From assembly GCF_024172125.1 (NCBI RefSeq), contig NZ_JAMZEA010000012.1, forward strand, positions 248,001 through 312,000: DNA of 64,000 bases. The letters are read 5' to 3'. The stretch's first letter is position 1, and every line of letters begins with the position of its first letter. The position numbers and the translations under genes are program-made. Under the pieces are notes generated by a model, which ran no database searches, was not told the DNA's origin, and was given only the letters and a program-made list of their open reading frames with translations. Of this stretch, positions 17,534-26,593 are shown piece after piece. The stretch is from Actinomadura rupiterrae (lineage in GTDB: Bacteria; Actinomycetota; Actinomycetes; Streptosporangiales; Streptosporangiaceae).

Positions 17534-19608
17534 CCGAATCAAGCGCACCACCCATGAACCACACTGAGAACATCCCGCCCCAACAGCACGCGAGCGTAGA
17601 GAGCACGAGCTTGGACACGAGCAAGCACACTGAGCTGGTTAACCACGCCTGGTCCGTCGCCGACCTACTGCGCGGTGACTACAAGCAATCCGACTACGGC
17701 AAGGTCATCCTGCCGTTCACCCTGCTCCGGCGACTGGAGTGCGTCCTGGAGCCGACCCGCGACAAGGTCCAGGCACAGCTCGAACGGTTCAAGAACAACC
17801 CGGGCATCGACCCCAGCGGATTCCTGAAGCGAGCATCGGGACAGAGCTTCTACAACACCAGCGACTACACGCTCAAGAAGATCGCCGACGACCCGGCACA
17901 CGCCGCGACACACCTCAACCAGTACGTCGCGGGGTTCTCTGAGAACGCGCGCGAGGTTCTGGAGAAGTACGAGTTCGCCCAGCAGATCAAGCGTCTGGAC
18001 GGCGCGAACCTGCTCTACAAGGTGATCGGAAAGTTCGCAGACCTGGACCTACACCCAGAAGTCGTGCCGAACCACCAGATGGGCTACCTCTTCGAAGACC
18101 TGATCCGGAAGTTCTCCGAACTGTCGAACGAGACGGCGGGTGAGCACTTCACTCCGCGCGAGGTCATTCGGCTGATGGTGAACCTGCTGATCGCGCCCGA
18201 CAAAGCTGCCCTGAACCTCCCGGGGCCCATCAGGACGATCCTCGACCCTGCCTGCGGCACCGGCGGAATGCTCAGTGCGGCCGAGGAGTACATCAAGTCG
18301 TACAACAAGGACGCCAACGTTGAGGTGTTCGGGCAGGAACTCAACCCCGAGTCGTGGGCGATCTGCCGATCCGACCTGATGATCAAGGGGCAGGATCCGG
18401 ACCACATCGCGTTCGGCAACTCCTTCAGCGACGACGGCCACAAGAACGAGAAGTTCGACTACCTCCTGGCCAACCCGCCGTTCGGCGTGGAGTGGAAGAA
18501 GGTGAAGGAGGAGGTCGAGTACGAGCACAACGCGCTCGGCGACTCCGGCCGCTTCGGCGCCGGCCTCCCGAGAATCAACGACGGCTCGTTCCTGTTCCTC
18601 CAGCACATGATCTCGAAGATGAAGCCCGTCCAGCCGGACGGGTCCGGCGGCAGCCGCATCGCGATCGTCTTCAACGGCTCGCCGCTGTTCACCGGCGCCG
18701 CAGAGTCGGGCGAGTCGAAGATCCGGCAATGGATCCTGGAGAACGACCTGCTCGAGGCAATCGTCGCCCTGCCCGACCAGCTCTTCTACAACACAGGCAT
18801 CTCGACGTACTTCTGGATCCTCACCAACCACAAGGACAAGGCCCACAAGGGCCGCGTCATCCTGCTGGACGCCCGCGACTACTGGGTCAAGATGCGCAAG
18901 TCGCTGGGCGACAAGCGCAAGGAGATCAGCAACGATCAGATCGCGGACATCACTCGGCTCTACGGCGAGGCCCTGTCGGTCGCGGCCGACCCTGACCACC
19001 CGCTACACGGCAAGGTGAAGGTCTTCCAGAACGAGGCCTTCGGCTACCACCGCATCACGGTGGAACGTCCGCTGAAGCTCCGCTTCGAACTGACCGAGGA
19101 GACCCTGGCGGCGCTGGAAGCCAGCAAGCCAGTCCAGAAGTTGGCCGAGAAGGACCAGCTCGTCAAGGCCCTGCGGCCCCTGCTCGGCACCACCTGGTCG
19201 ACGAAGAACGAGATGCTAGACGCTCTCATCAGCGCGGTCGCCGAAACCGGCCTACTCTGGCCGTCTAGTACCCCGTTCGCCAAGGCTGTCCGCGACACGA
19301 TCGGCGTCCGCGACCCCGAGGGCGAGGTCCAGAAGCTCCGCGGTGGCGCCATCGAGCCAGACCCCGAACTGCGCGACTACGAGAACGTCCCGTGGGTCGA
19401 AAACGTCGAGGAATACCTCAAGCGCGAGGTCCTCCCCCATGTCCCCGACGCCTGGATCGACCACGACAAGACCAAGGACGGTTACGAGATCCCCTTCACC
19501 CGCCACTTCTACGTCTACAAGCCACCCCGCCCGCTGACAGAAATCGATGCTGAACTCAAGACCCTCGAATCCGAGATCCAAGAGTTGCTCGCAGAGGTCG
19601 CCTCATGA
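17530..19608 (+). CDS. hsdM: Type I restriction-modification methyltransferase subunit HsdM (692 aa)
   Basis: Adenine-N6 DNA methyltransferase subunit of a type I system. It has the HsdM N-terminal helical domain (NHAWSVADLLRGDYKQSDYG), motif I LDPACGTGGMLSAAEEY (about 238) and motif IV ANPPFGVEWK (about 315). It forms M2S1 with HsdS to protect host DNA and joins HsdR for cleavage. At 692 aa it is longer than E. coli HsdM (about 530); the extra length is C-terminal. It overlaps both neighbours by ATGA, which indicates one translationally coupled operon. Confidence 0.95.
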   Translation: MTESSAPPMNHTENIPPQQHASVESTSLDTSKHTELVNHAWSVADLLRGDYKQSDYGKVILPFTLLRRLECVLEPTRDKVQAQLERFKNNPGIDPSGFLKRASGQSFYNTSDYTLKKIADDPAHAATHLNQYVAGFSENAREVLEKYEFAQQIKRLDGANLLYKVIGKFADLDLHPEVVPNHQMGYLFEDLIRKFSELSNETAGEHFTPREVIRLMVNLLIAPDKAALNLPGPIRTILDPACGTGGMLSAAEEYIKSYNKDANVEVFGQELNPESWAICRSDLMIKGQDPDHIAFGNSFSDDGHKNEKFDYLLANPPFGVEWKKVKEEVEYEHNALGDSGRFGAGLPRINDGSFLFLQHMISKMKPVQPDGSGGSRIAIVFNGSPLFTGAAESGESKIRQWILENDLLEAIVALPDQLFYNTGISTYFWILTNHKDKAHKGRVILLDARDYWVKMRKSLGDKRKEISNDQIADITRLYGEALSVAADPDHPLHGKVKVFQNEAFGYHRITVERPLKLRFELTEETLAALEASKPVQKLAEKDQLVKALRPLLGTTWSTKNEMLDALISAVAETGLLWPSSTPFAKAVRDTIGVRDPEGEVQKLRGGAIEPDPELRDYENVPWVENVEEYLKREVLPHVPDAWIDHDKTKDGYEIPFTRHFYVYKPPRPLTEIDAELKTLESEIQELLAEVAS

Positions 19609-20903
19609 CGCGCCCCGACAATTCGCCACTTCCATATGGCTCCGCCCTTCCCGAGCACTGGGATGTTGTCCCGCTGAAGCATGTTGCCAAACTTTCCAAT
19701 GGCTACGTCTTCAATTCACGAGACTGGACGGAGTACGGAACCCCGATCATCCGAATTGAGAATCTAAACGGGTCTAGCGACTTCAATTTCTCCACTCTGG
19801 CGCTAGACGAACGGTATCAAATTACAAATGGAGACCTACTCTATTCCTGGTCAGGGAATCCTGGCACCTCTTTTGGCCCCTACCGCTGGAGTGAGGTCGG
19901 ACAATATTATCTCAACCAGCATATCTTCAAAATATTCACAACTATAGACAAAGATTGGCTTTATTGGTCTCTAAAGGCCGCCACCCATTGGATCGAGCGT
20001 GCACTCACAAGTGGAATGATCGGCATGGTTCACGTAACGAAGAAGGAGCTTGAGAATGCTCCGATTCCGCTCCCCCCTATGGAAGAACAGCGACGCATCG
20101 CCGACTTCCTCGAACTTGAGGTACGCAAGATCGACAGAGCGATCGACCTGCACAAGCGACTTCAGGCGACGCTGGCCGAGAAGACGGAGGCAACCGTAGA
20201 ACAGTTGCTGCTGCACGGAGATACGAAAATTCACCTCCCCTCTTTCCGAATGCCTGAAGCACCCTTTCCTACAGCCTTCAAAATCGGCAAACTAAAGCAG
20301 GCGTCACTTCGGGTCGATGTCGGAATCGCAGAAGCAGCGACCCATGCATACGCCGCCTCAGGCGTCCCCCTGCTGCGGTCGACGAATATCAGAGCAAACG
20401 CAATCTCGCATCAGGACATGCTCTACGTGGAGCCATGGTTTGCGGAACGCAACAAATCAAAATATGTCCGCGCTGGCGATATCCTGACCGTACGAACCGG
20501 TAATGCTGGCACGAGCGCCGTCGTCCCCCGTGACCTAGACATGTCCCAGACGTTTACGCAACTCATCACAACACCAAGCCCCGACTTCTCTGCGGAATAC
20601 CTCTGCCACTTCCTCAACTCTCGCACATGCAGGCAATATTTCGAAAGCGTAAGCTGGGGCAGTGCGCAAAAAAATATCAGTGTCCCACTGCTAGGCAACA
20701 CCCCGATACCCATGCCCCCTCCTTCTAATCAGAGGGATATTGTTGTCGCAATTCAGAGGGATATCGAATTCAGTTCAAAACTCGCCTCACTCGTGGGTCG
20801 GGCCGTGAGCGTGGCAGAGGAGCGGAGGCAGGCGTTGATTACGTCGGCGGTTACTGGGCAGTTCGATGTGTCCACGGCATCCGGTCGTGGGGTTACGGAG
20901 TAG
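19605..20903 (+). CDS. hsdS: Type I specificity subunit HsdS (432 aa)
   Basis: Target-recognition subunit with the usual two half-domains, each ending in a conserved coiled-coil region: IPLPPMEEQRRIADFLELEVRKIDRAIDLHKRLQ after the first TRD, and IPMPPPSNQRDIVVAIQRDI after the second. The TRD-coding DNA (about 19660-20060 and 20230-20700) is clearly AT-richer than the flanking genes, with codons such as ATA and AAA, so the specificity domains were probably acquired by exchange. The start overlaps the hsdM stop (ATGA). Confidence 0.95.
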   Translation: MTRPDNSPLPYGSALPEHWDVVPLKHVAKLSNGYVFNSRDWTEYGTPIIRIENLNGSSDFNFSTLALDERYQITNGDLLYSWSGNPGTSFGPYRWSEVGQYYLNQHIFKIFTTIDKDWLYWSLKAATHWIERALTSGMIGMVHVTKKELENAPIPLPPMEEQRRIADFLELEVRKIDRAIDLHKRLQATLAEKTEATVEQLLLHGDTKIHLPSFRMPEAPFPTAFKIGKLKQASLRVDVGIAEAATHAYAASGVPLLRSTNIRANAISHQDMLYVEPWFAERNKSKYVRAGDILTVRTGNAGTSAVVPRDLDMSQTFTQLITTPSPDFSAEYLCHFLNSRTCRQYFESVSWGSAQKNISVPLLGNTPIPMPPPSNQRDIVVAIQRDIEFSSKLASLVGRAVSVAEERRQALITSAVTGQFDVSTASGRGVTE

Positions 20904-20906
20904 CTG

Positions 20907-23900
20907 ATGAGTCCGGTCCACGATGAGAACGCGTTCCGGGCGGGGATCGTCTCCGCGATGGTCGAGCGTGGCTGGGATGTCGGCAGTCCTTCCGCCTACA
21001 GGGCCGATCTCGGGCTCGACACCAGCCAGCTCTTCACGTTCATCGGCGAGACCCAGTCCGACGACTGGAACGAGCTGCTGCTCCGCTACGGCAACGACCC
21101 CGACGCCGCGCAGTTCGGCTTCGCCACGCGCGTGGATCAGGCCATCAAGACTGACGGGCTCCTGCACGTCCTGCGGCGCGGGGTGAAGGACAAGGGTGTG
21201 CTCATCAGGCTCGCCTACTTCAAGCCGAGTCTGGTCCCCGACGACTCCGTCCTCGTCAACTACCGGGCGAACCGGCTCACCGTCGTCAAGGAGTTGGAGT
21301 ACGCGACCAAGCAGGCCGACGCGGGCAATCGCTTGGATCTGGCCCTGTTCCTCAACGGCATCCCGGTGGCGACCGCCGAGCTGAAGAACCCACTCACCAA
21401 GCAGAACGTCGACCACGCCAAGCAGCAGTACCGTCTGTCCCGCGATTCGTCCGAGCTGATCTTCCGGCATCGCGTCGTGGCTAACTTCGCCGTGGATCCC
21501 GACCTAGTTTTCGTCGCCACGCAGCTCCGCGGGAAGAAGACACTCTTCCTTCCCTTCAACACTGGCTCGAAAGGCCCCGGCGAGCCGGGCGGCAAGGGCA
21601 ATCCCACGCCCAGCACACCGGGCAAGCACGCGACCGCCTACCTGTGGGAGCAGGTCTGGGAGCCCGACAACTGGCTCGACCTGCTCGAACGGTTCGTCCA
21701 CGAGCAGAAGGAAAAGAACGTCGGCAGCCGGTCCACCAAGACGATGATCTACCCCCGCTACCACCAGTGGGACGTCGTCAAGAAGCTGACCGCGCACGCC
21801 GCGATCCACGGCGCGGGCCACAACTACCTGGTAATGGCGTCCGCCGGGTCCGGCAAGTCCAACACGATCGGCTGGCTGGCGCACCGGCTGTCGTCCTTGC
21901 ACACTCCGGTCAATCCGGCCGATCTCGACCCCGATGCCCGCGCGAGTGGCCTGGAGGCCGGCGTTCCGGTCTTCGACAAAACCATCGTCATCACCGACCG
22001 CCGCAACCTCGACTCCCAGCTGCGGGAGACAGTCAGTTCATTCGAGCAGATCCAAGGCCTGGTCGTGAAGGTTGACGACCGGCGCGGGGCGAAGTCCGAG
22101 CAGCTCGCCAAGGCGTTGTCCAGCGAGGCCGGGAAGATCATCACGGTCACCTTGCACACCTTCCCGGCGTTGATCGAGTATCTGAAGCGGAACCCCACTG
22201 AGATCAAGGGCCGCAAGTTCGCGATCATCGTGGACGAGGCGCACTCCTCGCAGTCCGGCGACGCGGCGAAGGACGTCCGGGCCGCACTGCGCGACCTCGG
22301 CTTGGACGCAGACGACGAGTCCGGAGAGCCGGGCGCGGTCGAGATCCTGGCCGCTGACACCGACGCGAAACTCAAGCAGAGTGCAGCCGAACGCAGCATG
22401 GCATCCAACTTGTCGTACTTCGCGTTCACTGCGACGCCCAAGGCCAAGACTCTCGAGCTGTTCGGCACGCTGGAGACGCTCGACGGCAAGCCGACCTACG
22501 TTCCGTTCCACACGTATTCGATGCGGCAGGCGATCGAGGAGGGCTTTATCCTCGATCCACTGAAGAACTATGTCACCTACAAGACGTACTGGCGGCTGGT
22601 GAACAAGAACGCCGACGACGTCGAGGTGGAGAGGGACAAGGCCAACAAGCTCCTCGCACGGGCCGCTGGCACCCACCCGTCCACCGCCGAAGCCCAGGCG
22701 CAGATCATCGTCGAGGATTTCGAGCAGAACGTCCGGGGCCGTCTCGGCGGACGCGCCAAGGCGATGGTGGTGACCGACTCGCGACGTAGCGCCGTCCAGA
22801 TGTCCCGCGCGATCAAGTCCTACATACAGGACCGGGACTACAAGAATCTCGGCGTGCTCGTCGCATTCTCCGGAACCCTTGAGTACGAGGGCGAGGACAC
22901 CACCGAGCCCAAAGAGAACGGCGGGATCCCCGAAGGCGCGCTGCGCAAGGCATTCGCGTACACCAAGGCCGACGATCCGACGACCCGCGCCGGTGGGCCG
23001 GGCAAGACCGAGTACCGGATCCTGGTGGTCGCTGAGAAATACCAGACCGGCTTCGACCAGCCGCTGTTGACGTCGATGTACGTCAACAAGGATCTGGCCG
23101 GGATCTCCGCCGTCCAGACACTGTCTCGCCTCAACCGGACCGCCGACGGCAAGAGCCAGGAAGACCTGTGCGTCCTGGACTTCCGGAACGAAGCCGAGGA
23201 CATCGCGGAGGCGTTCCGCCCCTACTACGAAGAGGCGATGACGCTTCCAAGCGATCCGAACCTGCTCTACACGGCGGAGAGCAAGGTCATGCAGGCCCAG
23301 ATCTTGGACGTCAGCGAGATGCAGGAGTTCGCCGCCGCCTACTTCACGGCGAAGAATGATGCGGCCGGATCCGAGGCCAAGTGGCAGAAGGCGCACGCCG
23401 AGCTATACCGACTGCTGGCCCCGGCAGTCGAACGTTTCGAGGCATTGGCCAACAGCGAGGACGAGGACGAGCGGGAGGCGGCGGAGGTCTTCCGCGGTGA
23501 CCTGAACGACTACATCCGCAAGTACGGGTTCCTCTCGCAGCTCATCCCCTACCAGGATGAGGACCTGGAGCGGCTCTATCTGTACGGACGGCACCTGCTC
23601 AACCGGCTGCCACGGCGCGGAGACGGCGGCGTCGACATCGGCGAGGTCGACCTCAGCCACCTGCGGGTGGAAAACACCGGACAGCGGGACGTCAGCCTGA
23701 CACCCGAGGGCGCGGAGTTGATGAAGGGCTTCGGGGACGGCTCCGCCGGAGCCAAGGAACCGGAAAAGGCGCTGCTCTCGGAGTTGATCGACGATCTGAA
23801 CACCAGGTTCGGCGCCGATCTCACCGACGACGATCTCCTACGTTCCATCATCGACGAGATGAAGGCCGACCCGGACATCAAGGTCGCGGCACTCGGCAAC

Positions 23901-24092
23901 CCTGAGGAGGACTTCGGCCTCGTCAGTGACAAGCATGTCGAAGAGAAGATGCAGGACCGCTACGACAGTGCGGTCAACCTGGGCAACCAATACTTCGCAC
24001 GGGACGGCGAGTTCAAGGCGTATCTGAACAGCCGGGTGCGGAAGCTGCTCTGGCGGACGATCCGCGAGGAAGCAGAAGACGGCGCGGCTTGA
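20907..24092 (+). CDS. hsdR: Type I restriction endonuclease/translocase HsdR (1061 aa)
   Basis: Restriction subunit. The N-terminal PD-(D/E)xK nuclease shows LDLALFLNGIPVATAELKN with the ExK-type Glu-Leu-Lys near 158. The SF2 motor has Walker A ASAGSGKSNT (about 311), DEAH box VDEAHSSQSG (about 441), motif III FTATPKAKT, and motif VI-type QTLSRLNRT. It pumps DNA and cuts unmethylated sequence when bound to M2S. The gene begins three bases after hsdS. Full length and all motifs present suggest an active system. Confidence 0.95.
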   Translation: MSPVHDENAFRAGIVSAMVERGWDVGSPSAYRADLGLDTSQLFTFIGETQSDDWNELLLRYGNDPDAAQFGFATRVDQAIKTDGLLHVLRRGVKDKGVLIRLAYFKPSLVPDDSVLVNYRANRLTVVKELEYATKQADAGNRLDLALFLNGIPVATAELKNPLTKQNVDHAKQQYRLSRDSSELIFRHRVVANFAVDPDLVFVATQLRGKKTLFLPFNTGSKGPGEPGGKGNPTPSTPGKHATAYLWEQVWEPDNWLDLLERFVHEQKEKNVGSRSTKTMIYPRYHQWDVVKKLTAHAAIHGAGHNYLVMASAGSGKSNTIGWLAHRLSSLHTPVNPADLDPDARASGLEAGVPVFDKTIVITDRRNLDSQLRETVSSFEQIQGLVVKVDDRRGAKSEQLAKALSSEAGKIITVTLHTFPALIEYLKRNPTEIKGRKFAIIVDEAHSSQSGDAAKDVRAALRDLGLDADDESGEPGAVEILAADTDAKLKQSAAERSMASNLSYFAFTATPKAKTLELFGTLETLDGKPTYVPFHTYSMRQAIEEGFILDPLKNYVTYKTYWRLVNKNADDVEVERDKANKLLARAAGTHPSTAEAQAQIIVEDFEQNVRGRLGGRAKAMVVTDSRRSAVQMSRAIKSYIQDRDYKNLGVLVAFSGTLEYEGEDTTEPKENGGIPEGALRKAFAYTKADDPTTRAGGPGKTEYRILVVAEKYQTGFDQPLLTSMYVNKDLAGISAVQTLSRLNRTADGKSQEDLCVLDFRNEAEDIAEAFRPYYEEAMTLPSDPNLLYTAESKVMQAQILDVSEMQEFAAAYFTAKNDAAGSEAKWQKAHAELYRLLAPAVERFEALANSEDEDEREAAEVFRGDLNDYIRKYGFLSQLIPYQDEDLERLYLYGRHLLNRLPRRGDGGVDIGEVDLSHLRVENTGQRDVSLTPEGAELMKGFGDGSAGAKEPEKALLSELIDDLNTRFGADLTDDDLLRSIIDEMKADPDIKVAALGNPEEDFGLVSDKHVEEKMQDRYDSAVNLGNQYFARDGEFKAYLNSRVRKLLWRTIREEAEDGAA

Positions 24093-24097
24093 ACCCA

Positions 24098-24141
24098 CCT
24101 GTCTAGGACTTTCCCGGAATGTGAGGGAAGTCCTAGACAGG
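24098..24141 (+). terminator. Strong hairpin after hsdR
   Basis: CCTGTCTAGGACTTTCCC (24098-24115) pairs with GGGAAGTCCTAGACAGG (24125-24141) with a single bulged T and a 9-base loop. It lies 5 bases past the hsdR stop. There is no T-run, as is common for actinomycete terminators. Confidence 0.75.
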
Positions 24142-24183
24142 CGATCTTGAGGTCAGCAAGATTGACCTTGACAACGGATACAG

Positions 24184-25773
24184 GTGAGCACGGACAGGAA
24201 CCGAGTGCCCATGGACCGGATCGGCGAGCGCTACGACCTGATCGGCGAGATCGGCTCAGGCGGGATGGGTGCCGTCTTCCGGGGTTATGACGTCGTGCTG
24301 GACCGTCCGGTCGCGCTCAAGCTGATCCAGCCCACCATGATCGTCTCCCAGAAGTGGGCCGAGGAGATGGCCGCTCGGTTCCGGCGCGAGGCCCGCATCA
24401 CCGCCAAAATCCGGCACCATGGCGTCCCACAGGTCTACGACGCCGTCCTCGACAACGCCCCCGCCGGCCAGCTCTACCTGGTGATGGAGCTGATCGAAGG
24501 CGTGAGCCTGCGCGCCTTCATCGACCCGGACGAACCGCTGCCGATCTCATGGGTCGCGGCGGTCATCGCTCAGATCGCTACCGTGCTCTCGCACGCTCAC
24601 GCCGTGCCGGTCGTCCACCGCGATCTCAAGCCGGATAACGTGCTGGTCGGGCCGGACGGCACCATCAAAGTGCTGGACTTCGGGATCGCAGCGATCCTCG
24701 GCACGGACGTCACCAAGCTCACCGCCACCGGCAACCTGCTCGGCACGCGAAAGTACATGTCACCGGAGCAGATCCGCAGTGCCAAAGTGGCCCCGCAGAG
24801 CGATCTGTATGCCCTCGGGTGCATGGTCTACGAGTTGCTGACTGGCTATCCACCGTTCAACACCGAGTACGAGTACGAGTTGTACCGCCAGCACCTTGAG
24901 GAACCCCCCGTCCCGTTACGTCAGCTACGCGGGGACGTGCCCGAAGACCTGGCCGATCTCGTGCTGGAGTTGCTCGCCAAGAACCCCGAGAAACGCCCCA
25001 CCGACGCGTACGCGGTGTACGAACGCCTGTTGCCCTTTCTGCCGATGCCCGGCACGCGCCAACTGGCCGTCCACGGCCACCTGGCCGAGATGCCCGACCC
25101 AACGCGCATTTACCGGCAGCCCAACGCCCCGCTGCCACGCGATGCCCATGAAGAGCCGACGATCCCGCCGCTGACGCGGCGAGACCAAGTACCGGCTCCC
25201 GGAACTCGGCTCCGTAGCGAGATAGCGATGGCGCGCGAGCAAGCTCTGGCACTGGTGGACGCTGATCGCAATGCGCAGGCAGCCGACATCCTCCGAGGCG
25301 TGATCGAGCAGGCCGCACCTGTTCTCGGCCCGGACAACTCGGAAGTTCTGGCGCTGCGCCTCCTCCGCGGAAGCGCGCTGCTCATGGGAGGCGACGCCCG
25401 CGCTGCCCTCCCGGTGCTCCAATCGGTCGCACGCGCCTACGCGCGAGTCAAGGGACCCACCAGCAGCATGGCCATCGCCGCGCGCAACTTCGTGGCCTCC
25501 TGCCATGCCCATCTGGGCCAAGCGACGGTTGCGCTGCAGGAGTACCGCTCACTGCTGAACGACGTCCGCGCCCTTGAGGGCGACGTCTCCGAGACCGCCT
25601 TGGACATTCGCCGCACGATCGGTGAACTCCTGCACCTTGAGGGCGATGTCCAGGGCGCGGCCGGATGCCTCGAACCTCTGTACGAGGACCTGTACACGGT
25701 GAAGGGCCCGAATCACGAGGAGACCCGCGAGGTCGCGGACCTACTCCAGCGTCTCCGGCTCGCCACCGACTGA
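24184..25773 (+). CDS. Serine/threonine protein kinase with C-terminal helical repeats (529 aa)
   Basis: Hanks-type kinase: glycine loop GEIGSGGMGAVFRG, VALKLI lysine, HRDLKPDN with Asp 147, DFG at 165-167, and an activation segment ending GTRKYMSPEQ. All catalytic residues are present. There is no membrane segment, so it is cytoplasmic. The C-terminal 250 residues (from about 335) are TPR-like helices (EQALALVDADRNAQAADILRG), often a partner-binding or sensing part. GTG start shortly after the hsdR terminator. Kinases occur in phage-defence loci (for example Stk2 and PglW), but a defence role here is inferred only from location. Confidence 0.88.
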   Translation: MSTDRNRVPMDRIGERYDLIGEIGSGGMGAVFRGYDVVLDRPVALKLIQPTMIVSQKWAEEMAARFRREARITAKIRHHGVPQVYDAVLDNAPAGQLYLVMELIEGVSLRAFIDPDEPLPISWVAAVIAQIATVLSHAHAVPVVHRDLKPDNVLVGPDGTIKVLDFGIAAILGTDVTKLTATGNLLGTRKYMSPEQIRSAKVAPQSDLYALGCMVYELLTGYPPFNTEYEYELYRQHLEEPPVPLRQLRGDVPEDLADLVLELLAKNPEKRPTDAYAVYERLLPFLPMPGTRQLAVHGHLAEMPDPTRIYRQPNAPLPRDAHEEPTIPPLTRRDQVPAPGTRLRSEIAMAREQALALVDADRNAQAADILRGVIEQAAPVLGPDNSEVLALRLLRGSALLMGGDARAALPVLQSVARAYARVKGPTSSMAIAARNFVASCHAHLGQATVALQEYRSLLNDVRALEGDVSETALDIRRTIGELLHLEGDVQGAAGCLEPLYEDLYTVKGPNHEETREVADLLQRLRLATD

Positions 25774-25824
25774 TCGTCCCCAGGCTTCGTTTTGCTCATC
25801 AGTTGGCATCAACAAGGAGGATGC

Positions 25825-26466
25825 GTGCTCGGCTACCAAGGGAACAGCGACTGGCGGGACATGTCCGAATACCTTGTGCACCTGACGGACGAGCAGGGCT
25901 TCGCGGGCATCCTCCAAAGCGGAACCATCGTCAGCGGCAATCCCTACGGCACAGCGCGGAAGCATCCAGAGCTCGGTAAGAGCCAGTACGCCGTGTGTCT
26001 GAGCGAGATCCCTCTCGATTACCTGCAAAGGCTCGCCCAACGTCGTGGTTGCTTTGGAATCGGGTTCCTCCGGGCATGGGTGCGTCAGCGCGGCGGCGCG
26101 CCGATCGCTTACTGGCCACGCGGTTCGGCCCCGGCACTGGCCTTCCAGCAGATCGTGAACGAAGCCATGAGGGGAGGCATCGATCCGGAGGACCCCGTGT
26201 GGGGCGCTACACCCTTCGTCGACAATCCTGGGGCCGGCAACGGCTGGACCTACGACTTCATCTGGGAACGAGAACACCGTGTCGTCGGCGACCTCGAATT
26301 CACCGAGCAGGATGTCGTCTTCCTTTTCCTGCCCGAACAATACCACGAGGCGTGGTCAAAGACCCTGGACAATCTGGACCTTCCGCAGTCATTCCAACCA
26401 CCCCTCCTAGATATTAAATGGCCCATGCAACGCCTCCAGGAAGAGGTCAAGCGCGCCGACCTCTGA
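25825..26466 (+). CDS. AbiGi-like / ADP-ribosyltransferase-fold protein (213 aa)
   Basis: The N-terminus YLVHLTDEQGFAGILQSG followed by YAVCLSEIPLDYL, GCFGIGF and a later WEREHRVVGDL resembles the AbiGi/ART-like fold (a ligand-gated His-Thr start and a re-entry Glu motif). AbiGi proteins are the first component of abortive-infection pair AbiG, and the second component is usually a nucleotidyltransferase-like toxin. The gene that follows (26594) is unrelated in appearance. The GTG start is chosen because AAGGAGG precedes it by 4 bases. Family assignment is tentative. Confidence 0.5.
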   Translation: MLGYQGNSDWRDMSEYLVHLTDEQGFAGILQSGTIVSGNPYGTARKHPELGKSQYAVCLSEIPLDYLQRLAQRRGCFGIGFLRAWVRQRGGAPIAYWPRGSAPALAFQQIVNEAMRGGIDPEDPVWGATPFVDNPGAGNGWTYDFIWEREHRVVGDLEFTEQDVVFLFLPEQYHEAWSKTLDNLDLPQSFQPPLLDIKWPMQRLQEEVKRADL

Positions 26467-26593
26467 ATACGGCATGCGCTCCCCCGCTCACACCACGGGA
26501 ATATGCGTGACCGGCTACTGCGGCGTCCTGGAATGTTCGTTCTACAGAGCGCCCACAAACCTGCGATCTCTGCCCCCTCGGGAAAAGGAAACT

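Noticed and set aside
22038..23396. Minus-strand 452-aa frame inside hsdR
   Set aside because: Antisense shadow of a gene with clear motor motifs.
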